Origin: a virus
Direction: 5' to 3' (one strand)
Length of the DNA: 64,000 bases
Virus record (IMG/VR): IMGVR_UViG_3300025237_000001
Location: 62,001 to 126,000 of that record
The notes below the pieces were generated by a model. The model saw only the letters and a program-made list of their open reading frames with translations. It had not been told where the DNA came from and did no database searches. Within the stretch, counting starts at the first letter, position 1, and the number at the start of each line of letters is the position of its first letter. The position numbers and the translations under genes were made by a program. This document shows positions 25,523-33,529 of the stretch, piece by piece.

Positions 25523-27372
25523 AATTCTAATCCATTTTCTTCTAAATCATCCATTAACATTTTCAATCTAACGCCATGTTCATCATTTTTACCGATGATT
25601 TTATTAATTACTTCTTGCTTACGCATAAGTGTGTACCACATCACTAGTGATACCGTACCTGTAAATAGTTGATAATATACTGATACGTTGTTTGTTTGAC
25701 CAATACGGTAACATCTATCTTCGGCTTGTTCATTATCACCTGGTACCCAACTAAATGAATTAAAGATAACAACTGTCCCTTCAGTCAATGTAATTCCCAC
25801 CCCAGCAGATGTTATGTTTCCAACGAAAACTTTACATTTATTGTTGGTTTGGAACCTATCCACAGATTTTTGCTTAGCATTAGCTGTCATCTTACCATTA
25901 TGTGTTACACACTCAGTATTGGTGAAGTTTTCTGCTATTTCGTCCAATTCATCGGTAAATGTCGTAAATATCACCACTTTTTGACCTTGTTCAATAGCAT
26001 CTTTAGCTAATTGTATCGTATTTGGGATAGTTTCCATGGCTATAAATTTCCTAAGAAGTCCTAATTCAACTATATCTTTAGATAAATCACTAATTTTACG
26101 TTTACCTTCCTCAGCTCTTTTCTCCATATATTCATCCCAAAGACTTTCATACTCTTTTTCACCACGTTTTGATAATGTATGATAGTTTGTTGAAATTGTT
26201 TTATCTGGCATATCTAACACTTCGGTCTTTAACCTTCTTAATAAAGAGTTTTTGGTCCTGATTGATAATTCATCTAGATTAGAATTACCATTGGTAATCC
26301 ATATTTGTCTTGATTGACCATTCTTAAGGGTTTTATAAAAACGCTTGGCATCACAATACCTTTGCGCAAAGAATTTCCAATTATCAGCTAGAGGTGATTT
26401 AATCATCTTTAGAATATTAAAGAAATCCATTGGTCTATTAGCAATAGGAGTACCCGTAAGTTCCCATACCCTATCAATGCCATGAGTTAACGCAAGTTCA
26501 TTACATATTTTACCCCTTTGAGTTTTATGGTCTTTAATTTTGTGAGCTTCATCGATGATTACTAAATCATATTCTTCATTAACAAGTTGTCTATTAAATG
26601 GATTAGGGTTCCCTTCTTTATCAAATGTTTGATTACCAATAGTGTGAAAATTTTTAAGAATATCAAAATTAATGATAGTAAAACGTCCTACGTGAGGAAA
26701 TTTCCTACCGCTAACAATCATAGCTTTTTGTCCAAAACTTTCGATTTCTCTTTGCCAAGAGATTTTAACACTCGCTGGACATATTACCAATACTTTCTTA
26801 GCATCAACCTCTAAAGCGGCTACAATTGACTGGTAAGTTTTACCCAAACCCATGTCATCAGCTAATATCGCACCTTTTCTACAAACTAGGAATTTAATAC
26901 CTTCTTTTTGGTGGTCATATGGATGTCTACCCATAAGGTCCATTTCTTCGTACTTAGCCCAATCAACTTCAATATCACATTCAGTGTAATAAGGGTCGTC
27001 CAAAACAAGTGTTTTTGGTAACCAATACATTTTAGAATGTTTTTGATTTTGTTTTAGTTTACCATATATGTGATAAGTTTTTTCTTGGTCGGCAAGCATT
27101 GCTTGAATAAGAATCTTCTCAGGTAAAAAGGATAATCTATCTTTAGCTTGTAAAGATTCACCCAATAAAGGGTTTATTGAAACTACACGATTTAACACTT
27201 GTGGTGGTACATCATGAAATTTATTTATGTATTCAACTTGCCCTTCAGTTAAAGATATTTTAGTATCTCTAAGCAATTTCTTGTTTAAGTCTTTTAAATA
27301 CGGGTTAACTCCGCTATATGTTTGTAGTAGGGTCACCGCACCTCTACTTTTAATGTCATCTAAATTTATCAA
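25519..27372 (-). CDS. SNF2-family DEAH helicase/translocase
   Basis: This 617-residue superfamily 2 ATPase has motif I DDMGLGKTYQS (172-182), motif II DEAH (274-277), motif III ELTGTPIAN, and motif VI QAEDRCYRIGQTNNVSVYYQ with the QxxxRxxRxGQ signature of SWI2/SNF2 translocases. T4 uses the SF2 helicase UvsW for branch migration; this protein could fill that place but is of SNF2 type. The frame has no upstream ATG before a stop, and the codon at 27372 is TTG, so a TTG start (TTG-ATA-AAT) is the best choice. An early-type promoter lies at 27415-27445. Glutaredoxin is co-transcribed. Confidence 0.88.
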   Translation of the reverse strand: MINLDDIKSRGAVTLLQTYSGVNPYLKDLNKKLLRDTKISLTEGQVEYINKFHDVPPQVLNRVVSINPLLGESLQAKDRLSFLPEKILIQAMLADQEKTYHIYGKLKQNQKHSKMYWLPKTLVLDDPYYTECDIEVDWAKYEEMDLMGRHPYDHQKEGIKFLVCRKGAILADDMGLGKTYQSIVAALEVDAKKVLVICPASVKISWQREIESFGQKAMIVSGRKFPHVGRFTIINFDILKNFHTIGNQTFDKEGNPNPFNRQLVNEEYDLVIIDEAHKIKDHKTQRGKICNELALTHGIDRVWELTGTPIANRPMDFFNILKMIKSPLADNWKFFAQRYCDAKRFYKTLKNGQSRQIWITNGNSNLDELSIRTKNSLLRRLKTEVLDMPDKTISTNYHTLSKRGEKEYESLWDEYMEKRAEEGKRKISDLSKDIVELGLLRKFIAMETIPNTIQLAKDAIEQGQKVVIFTTFTDELDEIAENFTNTECVTHNGKMTANAKQKSVDRFQTNNKCKVFVGNITSAGVGITLTEGTVVIFNSFSWVPGDNEQAEDRCYRIGQTNNVSVYYQLFTGTVSLVMWYTLMRKQEVINKIIGKNDEHGVRLKMLMDDLEENGLEL

Positions 27373-27414
27373 AATATCTAATCTTTTTCTACTCTTTAAC
27401 TATATTATATATCG

Positions 27415-27445
27415 TTAATATACTAAAAATTAATGAAAAAGTCAA
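27415..27445 (-). promoter_or_regulatory. Early-type promoter for the SNF2 helicase operon
   Basis: On the minus strand: TTG (complement of 27443-27445), 20 nt ending TTTTTAG, then TATATTAA (complement of 27415-27422). Spacing is the same N20 as at the other early sites. The leader to the TTG start is about 40 bases. Confidence 0.5.
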
Positions 27446-27474
27446 TAGCTTTCAACTATTTACCTAATATCAAA

Positions 27475-27482
27475 TATTTATC
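27475..27482 (+). promoter_or_regulatory. Late promoter element TATTTATC (one mismatch)
   Basis: TATTTATC, 19 bases before the ATG at 27502. It lies inside the longer possible frame (start 27433), which argues for the shorter start. Confidence 0.5.
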
Positions 27483-27501
27483 AATATACACTTTAAAGAA
27501 T

Positions 27502-28020
27502 ATGAGTAATAAAAGAAAAATACCGATTAAAAGAATTAATAAATTCTTCTCTGGAAGAGACTTCGATTTGGAAGTTCAAATGGGTCGTGAGGCAATGGAA
27601 GGTGATGGTAATTTTACTGTCATACTATATCGAGTTGATAGAGCTACAACCCAAGTTGACGATTTATATGGTGAGGCTAGTGCGGATGAAATTAATTATT
27701 TAGCACCAGTTGAATTATATGTGATTCCTATCATAGACGAAGCAACCAATGAAACATATGCAAAAGGTTTCCTAAATAATTTAGAAGATGGAAATATGAC
27801 ATTTATAGTTTACGTTGAACATTTGTCTGAATTAGATGTTGATATTACTATGGGAGATTACGTAGCTTATCCTATCAATGAAACAGATGTTGTTTATTAT
27901 TCTGTGACCAATGCTGGTCAAAAAAATTACGACAATGCCCATACAATAATGGGGTATAAAGGTGCATACAGAAAGGTTACATGTACTTTTGCTAACGAAG
28001 ATGAATTTAAAGGAATATAA
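27502..28020 (+). CDS. Putative virion structural protein (neck/tail region)
   Basis: I take the ATG at 27502 (MSNKRKIPIKRINKFFSGRD), giving 172 residues, because a late promoter element lies between it and the in-frame ATG at 27433. The body has FDLEVQMGREAMEGDGNFTVILYRVDRATT, GEASADEINYLAPVELYVIP and DYVAYPINETDVVYYSVTNA, a compact beta/alpha arrangement without membrane segments. I suspect relatives in marine T4-like phages but cannot name the T4 equivalent. It is followed after 3 bases by a pair of paralogous structural genes, so a connector or tail role is likely. Confidence 0.55.
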   Translation: MSNKRKIPIKRINKFFSGRDFDLEVQMGREAMEGDGNFTVILYRVDRATTQVDDLYGEASADEINYLAPVELYVIPIIDEATNETYAKGFLNNLEDGNMTFIVYVEHLSELDVDITMGDYVAYPINETDVVYYSVTNAGQKNYDNAHTIMGYKGAYRKVTCTFANEDEFKGI

Positions 28021-28023
28021 ATT

Positions 28024-28767
28024 ATGCCACTACCAAAAGGTTTTAGAAAAAATGTAAAGTTTATTAATCAAAACATCGGTCCTGAAAAAAGACAAGACAT
28101 TCTTGATGATATAGATTATAAGGGTATGTACTTACCTAAAGGGGTTGATTACGAAGATATTGATAGAGGATTTCTTGATTTCACGGATGATGAATTATCT
28201 GTTGAAGTTGATGGTAATTCAGTACCAGTAAGATTTTTAACACTACAAAGATTTGCTGAATTCAGTAAAACTTGGACATTTTCAGATAAATTTAAAAATC
28301 TAAAGATGCCTTTCATTACCGTAGTTAGACAACCTGATATTCAAGTTGGTACTAACCAAGCGGGTATATGGAATATTCCAGGTCAACAGGTTTATACATA
28401 TATGAAAATACCTAACCTTGTAGGTGGTGTAAAGGGTATTGACACCTATAAGATTCCACAACCAACTTCAGTCGATATTACATATGATGTAAGATTCTTT
28501 TGTAATAGAATGAGGGATTTAAACATATTACACAAAGTAGTTCAAACGACATTTAATTCTAGACAATTTTACATTACAGTAAATGGACATCCAATGCCTA
28601 TTCACTTAGAGAAAATTGGTGATGAAAGTCAAGTTGATGACTTTGATAAAAGAAGATTTTACGTTCAACATTTCGAAATGAAGATATTGGGGTATATATT
28701 AGATGAGGACGATTTTGAATTTATACCAACCATTAATAGAGGTAATATAAAATTTACCGAACAATAA
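28024..28767 (+). CDS. Putative virion structural protein, paralogue 1
   Basis: In this 247-residue protein, the first ~235 residues are closely related to the next gene (shared FRKNVKFINQNIGPEKRQDI-like start, LQRFAEFSKTW, VVRQPDIQVGTNQAGIWNIPG, YKIPQPTSVD and HPMPIHLEKIGDESQVDDFD). It is acidic and soluble with no motif for catalysis. The phrase DVRFFCNRMRDLN and the ending DDFEFIPTINR are conserved between the copies. I recognise no T4 gene. Position and late context suggest a tail or head-completion component made in two related versions. Confidence 0.6.
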   Translation: MPLPKGFRKNVKFINQNIGPEKRQDILDDIDYKGMYLPKGVDYEDIDRGFLDFTDDELSVEVDGNSVPVRFLTLQRFAEFSKTWTFSDKFKNLKMPFITVVRQPDIQVGTNQAGIWNIPGQQVYTYMKIPNLVGGVKGIDTYKIPQPTSVDITYDVRFFCNRMRDLNILHKVVQTTFNSRQFYITVNGHPMPIHLEKIGDESQVDDFDKRRFYVQHFEMKILGYILDEDDFEFIPTINRGNIKFTEQ

Positions 28768-28774
28768 TTAAATT

Positions 28775-29806
28775 ATGCCACAAGGATATAAAAAAGATGT
28801 AAAGTTTATTAATCAAAATGTTGGTCCTGAAAAAAGACAAGACATTCTTGATGATATAGATTATAAAGGAAGTTACTTACCTAAAAGTATCTATTACGAA
28901 GATATTGATAAAACATTTCTTGATTTTATTGATAATATTCTAGAGATAGAGATTAATGGGGTGAAGGTGCCTGTCTATTTTTTTACAATACAAAGATTTG
29001 CTGAATTCAGTAAATTGTGGGATACTTCAGATAAATTTAAAAATGTTAAAATTCCATTCATTACCGTAGTTAGACAACCTGATATTCAAGTTGGTACTAA
29101 CCAAGCGGGTATATGGAATATTCCAGGTCATAAATTATACACCTATATGAAGGTACCTAATTTTGTTGGTGGTCGTGGTGGGGTTGATTTATACAAGATT
29201 CCACAACCAACTTCAGTCGATGTAACATATGATGTAAGATTCTTTTGTAATAGAATGAGGGATTTAAATATGTTTAATAGAAAGACACAATTTACTTTCC
29301 AATCAAGACAATATTATATAAACGTTGGTGGACATCCAATGCCTATTCACTTAGAGAAAATTGGTGACGAGAGTCAAGTTGATGATTTCGATAGAAGAAG
29401 ATTTTACGTTCAACACTTCGAAATGAAGGTTCTTGGATATATATTAGATGAAGACGATTTTGAATTTGTACCAACTGTAAATAGAATGATAGTGTTTACA
29501 GAATTAATGGATAAGACGATTAAACCTAAGATTGTAATTAGGTCATTTAAAGATATTGATGAAATATGTTTAAATGTTGTAATAAAAGCTGACCATTTTA
29601 GTGATGAGTTTATAATTACTATGATATATGATGCGGAGATAACTTCATTAACATTTGTTAAGAATGTTACAAACGTTAATATAGCAATAAATGGGGTTCA
29701 ACAAACATTCCCCTTTACTATCACAGCTAATCAACAAATGGTTTTAACCGTTGATAGAGACGAAAGTAATGAGTCTAAATTTCAAATAATTGGAATTGTT
29801 AAATAA
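28775..29806 (+). CDS. Putative virion structural protein, paralogue 2 with extra C-terminal domain
   Basis: In this 343-residue protein, residues 1-240 repeat the fold of the preceding gene, and many stretches are identical at DNA level (for example around ACCGTAGTTAGACAACCTGA). Residues 248-343 are an added beta domain (KTIKPKIVIRSFKDIDEICL ... FIITMIYDAEITSLTFVKNV ... ESKFQIIGIVK) absent from paralogue 1. The gene starts 7 bases after its neighbour. A tandem duplication in which one copy gained a domain would allow two related subunits in one assembly or two positions in the virion. Specific role unknown. Confidence 0.6.
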   Translation: MPQGYKKDVKFINQNVGPEKRQDILDDIDYKGSYLPKSIYYEDIDKTFLDFIDNILEIEINGVKVPVYFFTIQRFAEFSKLWDTSDKFKNVKIPFITVVRQPDIQVGTNQAGIWNIPGHKLYTYMKVPNFVGGRGGVDLYKIPQPTSVDVTYDVRFFCNRMRDLNMFNRKTQFTFQSRQYYINVGGHPMPIHLEKIGDESQVDDFDRRRFYVQHFEMKVLGYILDEDDFEFVPTVNRMIVFTELMDKTIKPKIVIRSFKDIDEICLNVVIKADHFSDEFIITMIYDAEITSLTFVKNVTNVNIAINGVQQTFPFTITANQQMVLTVDRDESNESKFQIIGIVK

Positions 29807-29827
29807 AATTGATATAATAGAATAAAA

Positions 29828-30790
29828 ATGAGTGATGTTAATAAAACATATGTATTTGAGACAGTATTAATTAGTGGTACAACTGGTACTACTGCCGAGT
29901 ATATAACTGGTGCTACTTTTAATCCTACTACAGGTGATTTAAATTTAGAAACAGTTTCTGGAAATACAATTACTACTAATTTTGATGGTAGGTATTCCTT
30001 AACGGGGCATACTCATGATGATTTATATTCCTTAACAGGACATACTCATGATGATTTATATTCCTTAACAGGACATACTCATGATGATTTATATTCCTTA
30101 ACAGGACATACTCATACCATATCTGAAATAGTTGATTTTCCAACTTCCTTATCCGCATTTACTAATGATGAAGGTTTTATTACTGAAGATACTAACGATT
30201 TTGTAACAGGAGCAACATTTAACACATTAACTGGTGAATTTATTTTAACTACACTTTCAGGTAATACGGTAAGTGAAACTCTAGATGGTAGGTATTTATT
30301 ATCTGATGATTACACACCAAGTGATTCTAACACCGATGATTATGTAACTGGAGGTACATTTAATAATGAAATATTAGAATTTACTAGATTATCAGGTGCA
30401 ACATTTAATATTGATTTATCTAACACATATTCTCTTACAGGACATACTCATACCATGTCTGAAATAGTTGATTTTTCTGGTTCAACAGCTAATGATTACA
30501 CTACTACTGCTGAGCTTACTAGTGGTAACACTTTAAATTTCACAAGATTATCAGGTGGTACATATAATGTTGTTTTAACTGGTTTAACAGGTACTGTTGC
30601 TGGACCAATTACTTTTTCTGCGGAAACACTTAGTGGTACTACAACATATGTTGGTTATGGGGAGGTTAATGCTTGTAAAATTAGGAGAATTATTACTTCT
30701 TCTGGGACTACATATTCAGCATTTTGGTCCAATGGTGAAGAAACTTTAGATAAATTTTGGGCAAATAGATATAGTTATGGGTATTTTTAA
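29828..30790 (+). CDS. Tail fibre protein with GHTH repeats
   Basis: This 320-residue protein is built from the same modules as the 8732-15455 fibres: T-DYVTGATFNT-TG...GNTV-ETLDGRYL occurs at least three times. A tandem SLTGHTHDDLY repeat lies at about 56-96, and a further SLTGHTHTMSEIVDFSG occurs near 205. H-x-H triplets in trimeric phage fibres (as in the T4 gp37 tip) coordinate iron along the fibre axis, and the same is likely here. The last 75 residues (from GPITFSAETLSGTTTYVGYG) form the probable distal end. No TATTTATA precedes it, so it is probably read from 27475. Confidence 0.72.
   Translation: MSDVNKTYVFETVLISGTTGTTAEYITGATFNPTTGDLNLETVSGNTITTNFDGRYSLTGHTHDDLYSLTGHTHDDLYSLTGHTHDDLYSLTGHTHTISEIVDFPTSLSAFTNDEGFITEDTNDFVTGATFNTLTGEFILTTLSGNTVSETLDGRYLLSDDYTPSDSNTDDYVTGGTFNNEILEFTRLSGATFNIDLSNTYSLTGHTHTMSEIVDFSGSTANDYTTTAELTSGNTLNFTRLSGGTYNVVLTGLTGTVAGPITFSAETLSGTTTYVGYGEVNACKIRRIITSSGTTYSAFWSNGEETLDKFWANRYSYGYF
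29993..30115 (+). repeat. 33-bp tandem repeat (about 3.7 copies) encoding GHTH units
   Basis: Units at 29993-30025, 30026-30058, 30059-30091 and a partial copy to 30115. Each encodes YSLTGHTHDDL. Units 2-4 are almost identical; unit 1 differs at a few bases (GGGGCATACT versus CAGGACATACT). In-frame copy number could change by slippage and so change fibre length. Confidence 0.85.
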
Positions 30791-30803
30791 TTAAAATACC
30801 CAT
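30777..30803 (+). terminator. Stem-loop at the end of the 29828 gene
   Basis: ATGGGTATTTT (30777-30787) and AAAATACCCAT (30793-30803) form an 11-bp stem that includes the end of the coding region; the loop holds the stop codon. The T-run after it is poor, so termination may be partial. The next late promoter begins at the last base of the stem. Confidence 0.55.
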
Positions 30804-30810
30804 ATTTATA
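30803..30810 (+). promoter_or_regulatory. Late promoter element TATTTATA
   Basis: TATTTATA, 19 bases before the ATG at 30830, directly abutting the preceding stem-loop. Confidence 0.6.
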
Positions 30811-30829
30811 AGAAAGTATAAATTATTAA

Positions 30830-31564
30830 ATGAAAGCATTTCCAATAAGTCAAGATTTAGATGTTATACAAGCAGAAGTTGACTTAAATACAGCTAAGGT
30901 AACTGATTTAGTTCATCCACTTGTAGAGACAGCAGTTCCGTTAGGGGCTTTGTTCACTGATACAATTTATGATGACTCCGCTATACAAGCGGAAGTTGAC
31001 TTAAATACAGATAAAGTGACTGATTTAGTTCATCCATTGGTTGAAACGGCAGTGCCTATTGGAGCCTTATTTACTGATACAGTTTATGATGATGCAACAA
31101 TACAAGCAGAAGTTGACTTAAATACAGCTAAAGTAACTGATTTAGTTCACCCATTGGTTGAAACAGCGGTGCCTATTGGCGCATTATTCACTGATACAGT
31201 TTACGATGACTCTAATACATTAGTTGATTCAGACGCAAAAACTTTAGTAACTCCTACTAATAAATTAATTACAGAGGATGATGTTATTTCGGTTGCATCT
31301 ATGTTTGAAGTTGAAATAGATGTGGGTGCTACACCAGTATCAGAAGCAAGTATTTCAGTAACAGATGCCTCTATAACAACTAGCTCTAAAATACTTGGTA
31401 GTGTGGCTTATTTAGCCCCTACTGGGAAAGATTTAGACGAGATAGAAATGGATACTTTTGATTTAAAATTTGAACCATTGGTGGGTAGTTTCAATCTTAA
31501 GATTAAAGGATTAGAAGGGTATATAGCAGATAAATTCAAAATTAACTATTCCGTTTCAGTATAA
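30830..31564 (+). CDS. Fibre-like structural protein with three 39-residue repeats
   Basis: In this 244-residue protein, residues 13-129 are three near-identical 39-residue units with the pattern IQAEVDLNT-KVTDLVHPLV then ETAVP-GALFTDT-YDD. VETAVP-GA-FTDT-Y segments are common in phage tail-fibre shafts. Residues 130-244 form a different beta domain (MFEVEIDVGATPVSEASISV to KFKINYSVSV), probably the globular end. The gene has its own late promoter and a terminator-like stem before it. Role as a fibre or collar whisker is inferred from repeats and neighbours. Confidence 0.65.
   Translation: MKAFPISQDLDVIQAEVDLNTAKVTDLVHPLVETAVPLGALFTDTIYDDSAIQAEVDLNTDKVTDLVHPLVETAVPIGALFTDTVYDDATIQAEVDLNTAKVTDLVHPLVETAVPIGALFTDTVYDDSNTLVDSDAKTLVTPTNKLITEDDVISVASMFEVEIDVGATPVSEASISVTDASITTSSKILGSVAYLAPTGKDLDEIEMDTFDLKFEPLVGSFNLKIKGLEGYIADKFKINYSVSV
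30866..31216 (+). repeat. 117-bp tandem repeat, three copies
   Basis: Units 30866-30982, 30983-31099 and 31100-31216, each coding 39 residues starting IQAEVDLNT. They differ mainly at third positions, so the duplication is not the most recent and is under protein-level constraint. Confidence 0.85.
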
Positions 31565-31576
31565 AATATAAAAAAT

Positions 31577-32473
31577 ATGGCAATTATAAAATCAGGTGAA
31601 TCAACCGACCAACTAACAATAGACCCAACAAGTAAGGCAGCTAGAGTAACACTTTATGACACTGCGGGAGATGTTGTGGACCGTTCTATACCAATTAGTA
31701 TTCCTGTAAATCCAGTAACAGTAGTGGATAACGACCTTGTTGCGTCATTCGATGCGGGTGCATACAAATTTGTGTCTATCCAATTAACAGGAACATGGGT
31801 TGGTACAGTTTCATTTCAAGGTTCAAATGATAATGGAACTTTTGAGGATATTGTAGTACAAAATACAGGTTCAGTCCTTACTCCATATACATTAAGTAGT
31901 TCCACTAACGGTGGGGTAAAAATTCCAATTCTTTTTAAATATTTAAGAATACGAGTTACTGCATATAGTTCTGGAACTGTTGAAGGTACTGCTTTTGGAT
32001 TAAAAGAAGATTCCAACACAGGACAGATTTCATCTACTGGTATAGTAGATATTGGAGCTGGTCAAACAGTAGGTTTGGATGTAGGTGATAATATTATAGG
32101 GTCTGTTCGTCTATTATCTCCAATTACAGCTTCCACAATATACACTAAATTTATTTCAGGTATTGGAACTAATGAAACTTTAGTTAAAGGGAGTACCGCT
32201 AATATGATGACACTACATATTATAAGTACGGCTGCAACACCACGTTATTTTAAACTTTATAATAAAGCAACTACACCAATCGTAGGTACTGATGTACCAA
32301 TGATAACCATTGGTATGGCTAGTGCTGGGGCTAGTAATTTTCAAGTACCTTTATTTACTGGTATAGATTTTTCACTTGGTCTAGGGTTTGCAATTACTTT
32401 AGGTGTTGACGATAGCGATACAACTTCATTCACTGTGATTGGGGAGGTAACAGGTATGATAGGGTATACTTAA
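31577..32473 (+). CDS. Putative virion/tail protein, two beta domains
   Basis: In this 298-residue protein, the N-terminal part (AIIKSGESTDQLTIDPTSKA ... FVSIQLTGTWVGTVSFQGSN) resembles an Ig/galactose-binding-like sandwich found in phage structural proteins that carry (S)xQLTIDP-type starts. The C-terminal part (from about residue 185) is a second Thr/Ala/Gly-rich beta domain ending FTVIGEVTGMIGYT. No catalytic residues or membrane segments are visible. It lies 12 bases after the 39-residue-repeat gene and presumably shares its transcript. The name is by context. Confidence 0.6.
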   Translation: MAIIKSGESTDQLTIDPTSKAARVTLYDTAGDVVDRSIPISIPVNPVTVVDNDLVASFDAGAYKFVSIQLTGTWVGTVSFQGSNDNGTFEDIVVQNTGSVLTPYTLSSSTNGGVKIPILFKYLRIRVTAYSSGTVEGTAFGLKEDSNTGQISSTGIVDIGAGQTVGLDVGDNIIGSVRLLSPITASTIYTKFISGIGTNETLVKGSTANMMTLHIISTAATPRYFKLYNKATTPIVGTDVPMITIGMASAGASNFQVPLFTGIDFSLGLGFAITLGVDDSDTTSFTVIGEVTGMIGYT

Positions 32474-32502
32474 AAAATAATAATTAAACAAAAATAATTA
32501 AC

Positions 32503-32607
32503 ATGGAAACTACTACAGATGAAGCTTTTATTATATTACAAGGGGCAAGGTTAATATACACACAACTTATCGTTGTGAAGCTAATTCATCAAACACAGTT
32601 AAGTTAA
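32503..32607 (+). CDS. Possible small ORF (34 aa), perhaps a gene remnant
   Basis: ATG at 32503 opens a 34-residue frame (METTTDEAFIILQGARLIYT...) that ends inside a stem-loop. The AT-rich leader resembles those of real genes here, but there is no similarity I can recognise and the frame is very short. It may be a decayed start of a fibre-type gene like those at 32690 and 32898. Confidence 0.3.
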   Translation: METTTDEAFIILQGARLIYTQLIVVKLIHQTQLS

Positions 32608-32613
32608 CTTAAC
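32598..32613 (+). terminator. Stem-loop followed by T-rich tract
   Basis: GTTAAG-TTAA-CTTAAC (a 16-bp palindrome, 32598-32613) followed by ATTTTATTTATTTTTT. It separates the 30803 late unit from the 32644 late unit. Confidence 0.55.
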
Positions 32614-32643
32614 ATTTTATTTATTTTTTAATTTACTTTTAAC

Positions 32644-32651
32644 TATTTATA
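32644..32651 (+). promoter_or_regulatory. Late promoter element TATTTATA
   Basis: TATTTATA followed by TATATAATA, 38 bases before the ATG at 32690. Confidence 0.6.
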
Positions 32652-32689
32652 TATATAATAAAAAAGTATTAAAATTTAACAATATAATT

Positions 32690-32896
32690 ATGACAGCAAC
32701 AGAAATAGCAATAAGTGACTTAACCGTTCAGACAACAGCATTACTTGCTGCGGTTAATTTTTCGAAAACAAATCTTGAAAATCAAATCGCTAACGCAGTT
32801 GTTATATCAGAAAACGCATCACAAATACCACTTGCTACAATAGCAGTGTCCATTATAGACACACAAACAATATTTGTTAACAATTTAACTAAATAA
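32690..32896 (+). CDS. Short fibre-like helical protein (68 aa)
   Basis: The 68 residues begin MTATEIAISDLTVQTTALLAAV, closely related to the start of the next gene (ETEIAALTTSTTALLSAVTI). The T-x-x-T-x-A-L-L-x-A-V pattern is a heptad-like segment common in phage fibre N-termini. The rest (ENQIANAVVISENASQIPLA) looks like an alternating helix. It starts 38 bases after a late promoter and ends one base before the next ATG. It could be a shortened paralogue of the following protein. Confidence 0.5.
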   Translation: MTATEIAISDLTVQTTALLAAVNFSKTNLENQIANAVVISENASQIPLATIAVSIIDTQTIFVNNLTK

Positions 32897-32897
32897 T

Positions 32898-33491
32898 ATG
32901 AGTATAGAAACAGAAATAGCGGCATTAACAACTTCAACAACAGCATTATTAAGTGCTGTCACAATACAACAAACAACTATTGAAGTTGCTGTATCAGGAT
33001 TTGCAACAACCACTACAAGAGTTGATGCTTTAAATTTAGTGGAGAATACGGCAGATGCAGATAAAGAAGTGAGTGGACCGCAAGCAACCGCAATTGGTTT
33101 AAAAGTTTCTGCAAGTGATTTAGCAAGTGTAAATGGTCAACCCTTAAATACAGGGTTAGCTTTAGTAATTGCGAGAGGTGCGATAGAAAAACCTGTATTA
33201 GTTTATGCAAGTAGAGCCACACTAAGAACACCTTCACTACCCGTTCCATTAGCGGGTGACATTCTAAATATTCCACACTTAGGGGAATTTCAATATGAAG
33301 TTAGTTTTAATTACGTTGATGATGATGAAACTGTATTTCAAGTAGTTGACCCATCTGATGGAGTAACTCCAATAGGTCAATGGGTTATGAGTTTAGAAGC
33401 TCATGAATTTACAGAGGTAAACAAGATGTTTGAAAATGCAGTATTATGGGAGTGGATGGAAGATGAACAATTAAGGTTTGCAACCTATTAA
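32898..33491 (+). CDS. Putative fibre-associated structural protein
   Basis: This 197-residue protein has an N-terminus related to the preceding small gene, then VENTADADKEVSGPQATAI, a variant of the NT-D-DKPVS hinge widespread in phage tail fibres. Residues about 100-197 form a compact mixed domain (VYASRATLRTPSLPVPLAGD, EFQYEVSFNYVDDDETVFQV, FENAVLWEWMEDEQLRFATY). The combination suggests a short fibre with a globular tip. It is co-transcribed with 32690 and probably with the next gene (39-base gap without a promoter). Confidence 0.55.
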   Translation: MSIETEIAALTTSTTALLSAVTIQQTTIEVAVSGFATTTTRVDALNLVENTADADKEVSGPQATAIGLKVSASDLASVNGQPLNTGLALVIARGAIEKPVLVYASRATLRTPSLPVPLAGDILNIPHLGEFQYEVSFNYVDDDETVFQVVDPSDGVTPIGQWVMSLEAHEFTEVNKMFENAVLWEWMEDEQLRFATY

Positions 33492-33529
33492 AAAATAAAA
33501 AAGATATTAAAAAAATATATTAAAAAATT

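Noticed and set aside
27433-27501. N-terminal extension of the 27502 gene
   Set aside because: The upstream ATG lies before the late promoter element at 27475, and the extra residues overlap the divergent helicase promoter.
30866-31216. Regularly spaced near-identical 117-bp repeats resembling an array
   Set aside because: They are in frame within a fibre-like protein and differ mostly at third codon positions; there are no short repeats separated by unique spacers and no cas genes, so this is not CRISPR.
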